From NCBI GenBank assembly GCA_029779435.1, contig JAKPAM010000069.1:62001-126000 (forward strand): a stretch of DNA of 64,000 nucleotides, given 5' to 3'. Origin of the DNA: Pseudomonadota bacterium (lineage in GTDB: Bacteria; Pseudomonadota; Gammaproteobacteria; Burkholderiales; Burkholderiaceae_E). Both the position numbers and the translations under genes were made by a program. Below are positions 1 to 10,200 of the stretch, one piece after another; within the stretch, counting starts at the first letter, position 1, and each line of letters opens with the position of its first letter. The notes under the pieces are model-generated. The model saw nothing but the letters and a program-made list of their open reading frames with translations. It ran no database searches and was not told the origin of the DNA.

Positions 1-1959
<1,959 letters not shown>

Positions 1960-2038
1960 GCTGACGGGTACCGCCCGCCGGCAGCCGTCGATGTCGATAC
2001 CGTCGAGCGCTCGTCGCGTGGCTTCGTTCGATTGACCG

Positions 2039-2611
2039 TTACGCGCCGCTGACCGGCACGAAGATCACCTCGCCGGTGGCCACGAGCTTGCCGGGGCCTC
2101 GGCCGCTTCCGTCGCCGGCGTTCGCGTCGCTGTCATGGGCATGGAGTTCCGCGCGCGCGAAGATCTGCTTGCGGCCGGCCTTCACCACGCGGCCGCGGGC
2201 GACGAAGTGCCGGCCAGCCGCCGGTGCCAGACAGTTGACCGCGAAATGCGAAGCCATCACCCGTTGCCCGGTATGCGCGCTCGCCGCGAAGCCGCTGACG
2301 GTATCGAGCAGCGCACCGATCAGCCCGGCGTGGAGGAAGCCGCTGTACTGCCCGGCTTCGTCCCGCCACGGCATCGCCAGTAAGACTTCCTCCGCGCTCG
2401 CGCGGACGACCTCGAAGCCGGCCCAGCGGTTGAACCCCGCCGACGCGCAGATTCGGGTCAGATGCGCGAGACGCGCCGAGTCGTCGGCGAAATGAACGGG
2501 TTGCGCGCTCGCTCCGGCAGCGGGGGGCGTTCCGGCGGACATTGCGGCAGACGTCATCGCAGGCGCGCTGGCGGCCGCCCCGGGGGACGGGGTCGAATCG
2601 GTCGAAGGCAT
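2039..2611 (-). CDS. PaaI-type hotdog-fold thioesterase
   Basis: A 190-residue protein with a flexible Ala/Pro-rich N-terminus of about 40 residues followed by one hotdog domain. The helix segment HAGLIGALLDTVSGFAA is typical of PaaI/YbgC-like acyl-CoA thioesterases, in which an HGG-like turn and an acidic residue activate water. It would hydrolyse a small acyl-CoA or aryl-acyl-CoA in the cytoplasm; the substrate is not predictable. An AGGAG ribosome site precedes ATG 2611. It diverges from a TetR-family gene and shares the operator-bearing intergenic region, so it is a likely target of that regulator. Confidence 0.85.
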   Translation of the reverse strand: MPSTDSTPSPGAAASAPAMTSAAMSAGTPPAAGASAQPVHFADDSARLAHLTRICASAGFNRWAGFEVVRASAEEVLLAMPWRDEAGQYSGFLHAGLIGALLDTVSGFAASAHTGQRVMASHFAVNCLAPAAGRHFVARGRVVKAGRKQIFARAELHAHDSDANAGDGSGRGPGKLVATGEVIFVPVSGA

Positions 2612-2674
2612 CGAAGGCTCCTGGCAGGGCGGCGCGGCACGAGGTTCGTGTCGGTTCGGCTTGGGTCAATATCA

Positions 2675-2692
2675 ATATAGACCAGTCTATAT
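2675..2692. promoter_or_regulatory. Palindromic operator of TetR (LmrA/YxaF type)
   Basis: A perfect inverted repeat with 8-bp arms, ATATAGAC-CA-GTCTATAT, lies between the divergent thioesterase and TetR genes. It closely matches the TAGACCRGTCTA-type operators known for LmrA/YxaF-like TetR regulators. It probably represses both genes and gives autoregulation. Confidence 0.75.
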
Positions 2693-2731
2693 AATTATCG
2701 AATCGTCGACAACTTCTGGCAGCATTGCCCG

Positions 2732-3346
2732 ATGGCCCAAGCTCCCAAACACCGCCAAGCGATCATCGAAGCCGCCGTGCGGCTATTTCGCCAACAGGGC
2801 TATGCGGCGTCCGGCTTGAATCAGATCGTCGAGGCGAGCGGGGCGCCGAAGGGCTCGATGTATCACTACTTTCCCGAAGGCAAGTCGGCCATCGCGGCCG
2901 AGGCGGTGCAGTGGGCCGCGCGGCGCGTCGAGGGCACGCTGGAGGACCTCGCCGGGCAGACCGGTAGCGCCGCTGATCTGCTGCGGCGCTACGCCTCGCT
3001 GATGGCGGGCTGGATGGCCGAGTCGGGCTTTCGCGATGGCTGTCCGATCGCGACCACGCTGCTGGAGAACGCGCCGCAGGTCGCGCCGATCCGCGAGGCC
3101 GGCCGATCGGCGTTCGATGCCTGGGCGAGGGTCTTCGAGGCACGGCTCACCGCGCAGGGATTGCCGCCCGAGCGTGCGCGGCGGTTGTCGCTGACGGCGA
3201 TCGCCGCGCTCGAAGGCGCGCTGTTGATGTCGCGCGTGCAAGCCAGCGGCCAGCCGCTTGTCGAAGTGGCCGAGGAGATCGCGATCGCCTTCGACGCGGC
3301 GATCACCGGCCGGCGACCGGGGCCTCGCCAGGGGCCGATAGAATGA
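2732..3346 (+). CDS. TetR family transcriptional regulator (LmrA/YxaF-like)
   Basis: A 204-residue regulator. Residues about 10-55 form the TetR helix-turn-helix (IIEAAVRLFRQQGYAASGL, then GAPKGSMYHYFP). The C-terminal domain, with the RDGCPIATTLLE segment, resembles the LmrA/YxaF ligand-binding domain. It diverges from the thioesterase gene across a palindrome that looks like this subfamily's operator, so autoregulation and control of the thioesterase are likely. The alpha/beta hydrolase about 100 bp downstream on the same strand may be a third target. The ligand is unknown. No strong ribosome site is seen before ATG 2732. Confidence 0.92.
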   Translation: MAQAPKHRQAIIEAAVRLFRQQGYAASGLNQIVEASGAPKGSMYHYFPEGKSAIAAEAVQWAARRVEGTLEDLAGQTGSAADLLRRYASLMAGWMAESGFRDGCPIATTLLENAPQVAPIREAGRSAFDAWARVFEARLTAQGLPPERARRLSLTAIAALEGALLMSRVQASGQPLVEVAEEIAIAFDAAITGRRPGPRQGPIE

Positions 3347-3446
3347 GGGCCAGGAAAACAGGCGTGCCGCGCGGCGCGCCCGACCGGCTACCGACGCCCT
3401 CGCGCCCTGTCGCGAGGCGACCCTTGGACGACGAGAGACACCATAC

Positions 3447-4346
3447 ATGAGCGCTGTTCCGCAATCCGCACCCGCCTTCGCCGACGTCAACGGCGTATCC
3501 CTTTGCTACGACACCTTCGGTGACCGCAAGGACAGCCCGTTGGTCCTGATCATGGGCCTGGGCGCGCAGATGATCGCCTGGGATCCCGATTTCTGCCGCC
3601 GTCTCGCGGCGCGGGGCCATTTCGTCGTGCGCTTCGACAACCGCGACATCGGCCTGTCGACCAAGCTTGCCGCCGCCGGCGTTCCCGACATCCAGGCGAT
3701 GGTGATGGCGACGCTGCAGGGCAAGCCGGTGACCGCGTCCTACACGCTCGACGACATGGCCGCCGATACGGCAGCCCTGATCGATGCGCTCGAACTGGGC
3801 CCGAGCCACGTGGTCGGCGCGTCGATGGGCGGGATGATCGCCCAGCAGCTCGCGGTGCGGCAGCCGGACAAGGTCCGCACCCTGACCTCGATCATGTCCT
3901 CCACCGGCAACCCGAACCTGCCGCCGGCCAAGCCCGAGGCCCTGGCGGCGCTGATGACGCCCGCGCCGGCCGAGCTCGGCGCCTTTCTCGTCAACTACCA
4001 GAAGGTCTGGAACGTGCTGCGCGGACTGGACTTGCCCGAGGAGGCGGCGCGTGATCTCGAACGCGGCCGCGAGGCCTTCCAGCGTGGCCTCAACCCGGCC
4101 GGCGTGGCGCGCCAGATGGCCGCGATCTTCGCCTCGGGCAACCGCAAGGCGGGCCTGGCCGCGATCAAGGCGCCGACCCTCGTGATCCACGGCGACATCG
4201 ACCCGCTGGTGCCGGTCCAGGGTGGCATCGACACGGCCGAGGCGATCCCGGGCGCGCGCCTGGTCCGCATCGCCCGCATGGGCCATGCGCTGCCGGTCGC
4301 GGTATGGCCCGAGGTGATCGACGCGATCGCGGCGCACACGCGCTGA
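3447..4346 (+). CDS. Alpha/beta hydrolase (RdmC/DnrP-like esterase family)
   Basis: A 299-residue soluble alpha/beta hydrolase. The nucleophile elbow GASMGG gives the catalytic Ser near residue 128. An acid in the HGDIDPLVP strand and His in RMGHALP complete the triad. The N-terminal stretch LVLIMGLGAQMIAWDPDFC with RFDNRDIGLS is characteristic of the group that includes aclacinomycin methylesterase RdmC and many uncharacterised bacterial esterases. The substrate is unknown. A GAGAGA ribosome site precedes ATG 3447. It may be co-regulated with the upstream TetR gene. Confidence 0.88.
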   Translation: MSAVPQSAPAFADVNGVSLCYDTFGDRKDSPLVLIMGLGAQMIAWDPDFCRRLAARGHFVVRFDNRDIGLSTKLAAAGVPDIQAMVMATLQGKPVTASYTLDDMAADTAALIDALELGPSHVVGASMGGMIAQQLAVRQPDKVRTLTSIMSSTGNPNLPPAKPEALAALMTPAPAELGAFLVNYQKVWNVLRGLDLPEEAARDLERGREAFQRGLNPAGVARQMAAIFASGNRKAGLAAIKAPTLVIHGDIDPLVPVQGGIDTAEAIPGARLVRIARMGHALPVAVWPEVIDAIAAHTR

Positions 4347-4365
4347 AGGTTGTCGCGCAGCGCCT

Positions 4366-4725
4366 ATGGTGCCGACGATGGCCGATATCGATTTTCCAAC
4401 CCGCAGTCCCCAATGGCTCGATGCAAGAACGTTGACCATGCATCGTCGCATCGTCGACAAGATTCGTGCCGAGCCGGCGTTGTTCGCGATCGTGCGTGAC
4501 AACCTGGAGCGATGGCGGGGGCAGGTGACACCGGGAACACAGATTTACCTGGATGCCTGGCAGGCGCTCGTCGATCAGGGCATTGACGCGTGTCTGGGCA
4601 TGGCGTTGGAGCGATCGGAGCGCGGATATGCGATGCGGCAGAGTTCGCCGTTCGCTGGCGTGCTGACCAATAAGGAGCGTTGGGAAGTGCTTCGTCAGTT
4701 CAATCAAAGCCATGAGACGCGCTGA
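4366..4725 (+). CDS. Small protein of unknown function, first gene of a DUF6036/HAD cassette
   Basis: An uncharacterised 119-residue protein; a second in-frame ATG at 4378 (MADIDFPTR) is an equally good start. It is mostly helical with no signal peptide or membrane segment. It overlaps the following nucleotidyltransferase-like gene by 14 bp, the tight arrangement seen for antitoxin-toxin pairs and DUF6036 partner genes. The stretch from here to about 5878 is visibly poorer in G+C than its neighbours, which suggests horizontal acquisition. I do not recognise a named domain, and an antitoxin role is inferred from context only. Confidence 0.65.
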   Translation: MVPTMADIDFPTRSPQWLDARTLTMHRRIVDKIRAEPALFAIVRDNLERWRGQVTPGTQIYLDAWQALVDQGIDACLGMALERSERGYAMRQSSPFAGVLTNKERWEVLRQFNQSHETR

Positions 4726-5266
4726 GCTCGAACATCTGATCCGAGCCGCGGCGGCGGTCACCGATGAGTACGAGCTCGTCATCGTCGGTAGTCAGTCGAT
4801 TCTGGGCACGGTGGAAGTGGTTGACGGGGTCCTGCAGGAATCGCAGGAGGCTGACATGTATCCGCTGACGCATCCCGAGCGCGCGGATCTGATTGATGGT
4901 GCGATTGGTGAAGAGTCACCGTTTCACCGGACATTTGGCTATTACGCGCAAGGCGTCGGTCCCGATACGGCAGTGCTGCCGGATGGCTGGCAGGCGAGGT
5001 TGGTGCGAATCCAGGGACCTGCGACCGATCTCAAGGTGGGTTTGTGCCTGGAGGTGCATGATCTGGCCGCCTCTAAGCTCGTTGCCGGGCGGCCTAAGGA
5101 TCTGCCCTTCGTGCAGGCGATGCTCGAAAGATGCGTGATCGCATCCGACGTGCTCGAAAAGCGCCTGACAATGCTTCCGATCGCGAAGGACCGAATCGTG
5201 GCCTTGCAAGAGAGGGCTCGCCGTTTGGCTGCCGCTGTCTCCGGTGATCGTTCAGAGGGGGGCTAA
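4712..5266 (+). CDS. DUF6036-like nucleotidyltransferase-fold protein
   Basis: A 184-residue protein. It begins with a helix followed by ELVIVGSQSI, resembling the G-S/G-x-A start of minimal nucleotidyltransferases, and then an acidic pair in QEADMYPLT where the metal-binding DxD/ExD would sit. Later CLEVHDLAASKLVAGRPKD matches the helix typical of DUF6036/AbiEii-like proteins, where a Lys and RxKD follow the active site. It could nucleotidylate a tRNA or protein, as related toxins do, but activity is inferred. It overlaps the gene before it and ends directly at the ATG of the HAD gene, so the three are almost certainly co-transcribed. Confidence 0.7.
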   Translation: MRRAELEHLIRAAAAVTDEYELVIVGSQSILGTVEVVDGVLQESQEADMYPLTHPERADLIDGAIGEESPFHRTFGYYAQGVGPDTAVLPDGWQARLVRIQGPATDLKVGLCLEVHDLAASKLVAGRPKDLPFVQAMLERCVIASDVLEKRLTMLPIAKDRIVALQERARRLAAAVSGDRSEGG

Positions 5267-5878
5267 ATGGAACAGGTCGCCTTCGACACGATCCTGCTCG
5301 ACGCCATGGGCGTGATCTACGTCAATGGCGACGACGTCGGCGAACTGCTGATTCCGTTCTTGCGCGAGAAGGGCGTCGGCGCGCCCGACGCCGACATCGA
5401 AGACGCTTACCGCGAAGCGAGTCTTGGAAAGTTCTCGTCCGGCCGTTTTTGGCAACGATTCGGGGTGGATCCGTCCGTTGAAGACGAGTACCTGGCGCGT
5501 CATGCGCTGTCTCCCGGATTGCGGTCGTTTCTCCGCCAGGTACCCGGTCAGATTCGCTTGGCCTGCTTGTCGAACGACGTATCCGAATGGTCGTGGAAGT
5601 TGCGGGAACGCTTCGCGCTGACTGACAGGATCAAGCATTGGACGATAAGCGGCGACGTCGGCGTTCGGAAACCGGATCCAAGGATCTATGAACTGGCCAA
5701 GGCCGTTTGCGTCGAGTCGGCGCGAACGCTGTTTGTCGACGATCGCCTGGCCAATGTCGAAGCAGCCAGGGCGAGTGGATTCTTGGCGGTGCTTTTCGGC
5801 CAGGGCGACCGTTCGGTGGAAGCGGCCCGTACCTTCGATGACGTTCTACGGATGATTCGAACAGGCGCGATCGCCTGA
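5267..5878 (+). CDS. HAD superfamily hydrolase
   Basis: A 203-residue haloacid dehalogenase-like phosphatase. Motif I reads LLDAMGVIY: the nucleophilic Asp is present, but the usual general acid/base Asp two residues later is Met. Motif II is SND in LACLSND, motif III the Lys of VRKPDPRIY, and motif IV FVDDRLANV. A helical cap lies between motifs I and II. Loss of the second Asp usually weakens phosphomonoesterase activity, so it may act on another leaving group or be a poor enzyme. Its ATG directly abuts the TAA of the DUF6036-like gene, so it is the third gene of that cassette. Confidence 0.85.
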   Translation: MEQVAFDTILLDAMGVIYVNGDDVGELLIPFLREKGVGAPDADIEDAYREASLGKFSSGRFWQRFGVDPSVEDEYLARHALSPGLRSFLRQVPGQIRLACLSNDVSEWSWKLRERFALTDRIKHWTISGDVGVRKPDPRIYELAKAVCVESARTLFVDDRLANVEAARASGFLAVLFGQGDRSVEAARTFDDVLRMIRTGAIA

Positions 5879-6002
5879 CCGCCGCGCCGTCGCACTTGCC
5901 GGTCCGCTTGCCACCCGTTCCGGCCATGCTGCATTGCGCGTAGACAGCCGGCGGACGTCCGTGCAGGCTGCGTCATCCGTCGATTCACACAAGGAGATGT
6001 TG

Positions 6003-7241
6003 ATGAAAGGATCACTGAGCCGTCGCCGGCTGGCCACCCTGCTCGGCAAGGGTGCCGTCGCTATCGCGGCCGGCGGGCTGGCGGGCGGAACGATGCCCGC
6101 CTGGGCGCAGAAGAAGTACAGCCCCGGTGCCGACGACACGACGATCAAGGTCGGCAACATCATGCCGTACAGCGGCCCGGCGTCGGCCTATAGCGCGATC
6201 GGCAAGGCCGAGGCCGCCTATTTCCGGCTGATCAACGATCAGGGCGGCATCAACGGTCGCAAGATCGAGTTCATCTCCTATGACGACGGCTACAGCCCGC
6301 CCAAGGCGGTCGAGATGACGCGCAAGCTCGTCGAGCAGGACGAAGTGCTGCTGGTGTTCCAGCCGCTGGGTACGCCGTCGAACACCGCCATTCGCAAATA
6401 CCTGAACACGAAGAAGGTGCCGCAGTTGTTCGTGGCGACCGGCGCATCGATCTGGGACGACCCGAAGAACTATCCGTGGACGATGGGCTGGCAGCCGAAC
6501 TACCACACCGAAGGCCGGATCTACGGCCAGCACGTCGTGGCGACCAAGCCCGACGCCAAGATCGCCATCCTGTACCAGAACGACGATTCGGGGCGCGACT
6601 ACGTCAAGGGGTTCAAGGAAGGCCTCGGCGCAAAGGTCTCGCAGGTCGTGTCCGAGCAGAGCTACGAGGTGACCGATCCGACGGTCGACTCGCAGATCGT
6701 CGCGTTCAAGGCGGCGGGCGCGGACGTGTTCTTCAACATGACCACGCCGAAGTTCGCTGCGATGGCGATTCGCAAGACCTACGACATCGGCTGGAAGCCG
6801 ATGCAGTACCTGGTCAACGTGGCGGCATCGGTCGGGACGGTGCTGGTGCCGGCTGGTGTGGAGAAGGCCGTCGGCATCGTCTCCACGCAGTACCTGAAGG
6901 ATCCGACCGACAGCGGCTGGGCCGACGATCCGGGGATGCGCAAATGGCTGGCCTTCATGAAGCAGTACTACCCGGACGGCGATCTGAAGGATGCCAGCAA
7001 TCTGTACGGCTATGCGGTCGCGCAGACGCTGGTGCAGGTACTCAAGCAGTGCGGCGACGACCTGACGCGCGAGAACGTGATGCGCCAGGCCGCCAACCTG
7101 AAGGACTTCGAGTTGGACGTGCTGCTGCCCGGTATCAAGATGAATACCAGCCCCGGCGATTTCGCGCCGATCGAGGCCGAGCAGTTGATCCGCTTCGACG
7201 GCAAGCAGTGGGTCCGGTTCGGCGACGTGATGGGGCGCTGA
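6003..7241 (+). CDS. ABC transporter substrate-binding protein, LivJ/branched-chain amino acid type, Tat-exported
   Basis: A 412-residue periplasmic binding protein of family peripla_BP_6. The start at ATG 6003 follows an AAGGAG site at 5991-5996; longer upstream readings lack one. The N-terminus carries a twin-arginine signal (SRRRLATLLG, a hydrophobic stretch, then PAWAQ). The mature part starts with DDTTIKVGNIMPYSGPASAY, typical of amino-acid and aromatic-acid binding proteins. No permease or ATPase genes (livHMGF) are adjacent, so it is an orphan receptor that must use transport components encoded elsewhere. The ligand is unknown. Confidence 0.93.
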   Translation: MKGSLSRRRLATLLGKGAVAIAAGGLAGGTMPAWAQKKYSPGADDTTIKVGNIMPYSGPASAYSAIGKAEAAYFRLINDQGGINGRKIEFISYDDGYSPPKAVEMTRKLVEQDEVLLVFQPLGTPSNTAIRKYLNTKKVPQLFVATGASIWDDPKNYPWTMGWQPNYHTEGRIYGQHVVATKPDAKIAILYQNDDSGRDYVKGFKEGLGAKVSQVVSEQSYEVTDPTVDSQIVAFKAAGADVFFNMTTPKFAAMAIRKTYDIGWKPMQYLVNVAASVGTVLVPAGVEKAVGIVSTQYLKDPTDSGWADDPGMRKWLAFMKQYYPDGDLKDASNLYGYAVAQTLVQVLKQCGDDLTRENVMRQAANLKDFELDVLLPGIKMNTSPGDFAPIEAEQLIRFDGKQWVRFGDVMGR

Positions 7242-7262
7242 ACGAGCAGCGGCGCATGACGG

Positions 7263-7286
7263 CGGCAGCGGCGGCTGCCGCTGCCG
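7263..7286. terminator. GC-rich hairpin between convergent genes (putative bidirectional terminator)
   Basis: CGGCAGCGGC and GCCGCTGCCG form a perfect 10-bp stem with a 4-nt loop, between the stop codons of the binding protein (+) and the giant fusion gene (-). There is no long T-run, so efficiency as an intrinsic terminator is uncertain. Confidence 0.5.
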
Positions 7287-7289
7287 TGT

Positions 7290-10200
7290 TCAGAACGGCA
7301 CCTCCCATCGGCTCGGCGCCAGTGTGGCGTCGCCATTCTCGTCACGATGGCTGATCGAGAGCCGCCAGCGGTCCGGCGCGGTCTCGTCGACGTCGACCAG
7401 CGCATAGCTGCGCTGGTCCGTCCCGCCGGTGACGGTCCAGTCGAAATCGACGGCGGCGCCGCGCGCCTCGTAGCGATGCGTGAATCGTTCGGTCCGCCCC
7501 GGCTCGACGCCGTAGTCGACGTTGCGGTCGTTGGCGAATGGGTAGGGGGTATACAGGCCCGAGCTTTGCACGACGGTGAATCCGCCCGACCAGCCGGTGT
7601 CGGCGAAACGGTAGCGGACCTGCGCGGTCAGCGAGCAATGCGCGTCGCCGCAGAGAATCACGACGTTGCGCAGGTGGCGGCGCGCGATGCGTTCGAGCAG
7701 CGCGTGGAACTCGCGCGGATAGCGGGCCCAGCTGTCGCTGCGCCGGAGGTAGGCATTGTCCGCATGCAGGGCGCGCGTGGGTGGCCAGGGCGCGGCGCCG
7801 GTGACGATGAAGCACGGCGTGGCCGCCCGCTGCGCGTCGATCCATTCGAGCAGCGCCGACAGCTGCTGTGGCGTGAACAGGCGATCGGCCTCGCCGGTGC
7901 GCGCATCGACGGCGCGCTCGAAGCGGCCGTCGACGACGAAGCACGGAAAGCCGGCGAGCCGTGCCGCATGCCATAGCGGGTTCCGTCCCGGATCGAAGTG
8001 CCGGGCTGCGCGGGCGCCTTCACTGAACTCCCATTGGAAGACTTCATACGCTTCGCGTGCCCAGGTCGCGCGCTGGCGCATCGCCGCCCGCTGCTTGCGG
8101 TCGCGGCGCGTCGTGCCGCTGCCGCCCATGCCATTGGTGGTGCCGCCTTCGTCGCGCGCGCCCGCCCAGTTGTCGATGATCTCGTGATCGTCGCCGGCCA
8201 TGATGCAGGGCACCCTGCGCAACAGGTCGCGTGCGGCCGGCGACTTGAAGGCCGCCGCGTATAGCGACGTGACGCGTTCGCGCGGCAGCCGGGTGGCGCC
8301 CAGGTTGGCGGTGGCGTCGGCATAGATCTGGTCGCCGGAGAAGACGGCGGCGAGGATCGGCCGTTCGCCGCGCGTCTCGCGCGCCATCGCGGCGAAGATG
8401 CGTTCACTCAGATCGCGTTCGAAGAAGTTGCCCGGATGCCGGCAACTGGCCAACAGCAGCCGGGCGCCGCCGGCCGGCTGCCGGCTCGCCAGCCGCCGCA
8501 ACTGCGTGGCGCCCAGTTCGATCGAGCGGGCATCGAACAGTTCGGGCGGATCCTGCAGCGTCCACGGTGGCGAAGCGTCGTCGACGGGTCGCGCATCGAG
8601 GAACGAATGCTCGCGGATCGCCAGCGGCATCGCGATCAGGCCCGGGTCGCCGGGGGCCATCGTCCGGACCTTGGCGGCCCAGCGCGATCCCGCGCGTGCA
8701 CCGGGCTCGCGGGGGAGCGCGGCCGCTGCTTCGTCGGCATTGCGTGCCGGCACCGGGGAGGGCCGCCGTGTCGATGCCGAGTCGATGCGCGCAGCGGGCC
8801 GCGCGCGCGGAATGCGTGCGCGTGCGAATGCCCGGGGGCGCCTGGTCGCAGTGGGCATCATCGGGCTTGCGCCAGCCGCGGGCTCGTCCTCGCGGCCATT
8901 GCGCAGGCTCTTGCTGGCCACCAGGATCTGCAAATCCCGTTCGAGCCGGTCCGCGGGGATCGGTACTTCTAGGACGACATAAGGGGTAAGGGCGGCCGTC
9001 GTATCGCGCGCCGCCGTCACCGGATGGAAGTCGGCGGCATCGGGCGGGGGCGACGGTTCGTCGCGCCGTTCGCGAATGCAGACGAGCGCTCCTTCGGTGA
9101 GGTCGCTCGAATCGGTCTGCGGCGCGTACCAGATGCGCAGCAGCACGCCGCCCGGTGCGACCGGGTCGTCGTCGCCGAGCGGTGTCGCGGCCCCGATCAT
9201 CGGACCGACTTCGGCGGGCTTGAGCCGCGTTTCGATCACCGGGCGGGCGGGCGCGTCTTGCGGCGGCGCGTCGAAGAACGCGACGACGTCCGGATAGACG
9301 ACGCGCGCGGCGTCCTTGCCGAACACGCACTCGAGGTGTCCATAGCCGGGGTAATGCAGGCAGCGATGGCGATCGGTGCCGGTCAGTGCCTGCAGCCGCT
9401 CGCAGGCGGCCGCCGTCGTTCGCGTGTCGAAGACGTCGCTCTCGGCGCCCTGGATGAACAGCGTCGGTATCCGGCCGAACACGTCGCGCAGGTTGTCGTC
9501 GGTCGCGTAGACGTTCTCGCCGAAAGCGTTCATCACCCGGCCGCGCAGGCCGAAGTGATGGATCTGGTAGAACGTCTCGACGTGGGACGGCCCCAACAGT
9601 TCCGACAGGCGCTGGTGCGTGCGGGGATCCAGGTTGTGGTGGAACCAGTGCGTGCCGATCAGCAGGTTCAGCCGGTTGCATACGGCGGTGTCGTGGCGCA
9701 GGTCGTGGCCATGGCGATCGTGCGCGTCGCGTTCGGCCGGGGCCACCGGGTAAGTGAACGCGATCCGGTCGAACAGCCGGTCCGCGGCGCTGGCCGAGTC
9801 GTCGATCCGCGGGTTGATCGTCTTCAGGTTCAACCCGTCGCGAACGAGCCCGATCGCTTCTGCGCGCAGCAGGTTGCTGTACGCGTTGACGACGAGGAAC
9901 GACACCTGGCAGTAGCACAGCGCACGGATCTTGCCGGGGTCGACATAGCGCTGGCCCTTGGCGTCGCGGCCCAGCATCGCCATCGAGAACACCGCGGCAC
10001 CCATGCAGTGCGCGAACACGTTGACCTGGCGCGCGCCGCTGGTCGCCAGCACGTGGTCGATCGCTGCCGGCACGTCGCAGCGCGCGATGCGGTCGAAGCT
10101 GAGCGGCCGCGGATTCTGACCGAAGGCGATGCTCGTGCGCAGGTCGATCAGCCAGACGTCGTAGCCCTGGCGGCACAGGTGTTGCGTCAGGTTCTCGTCG

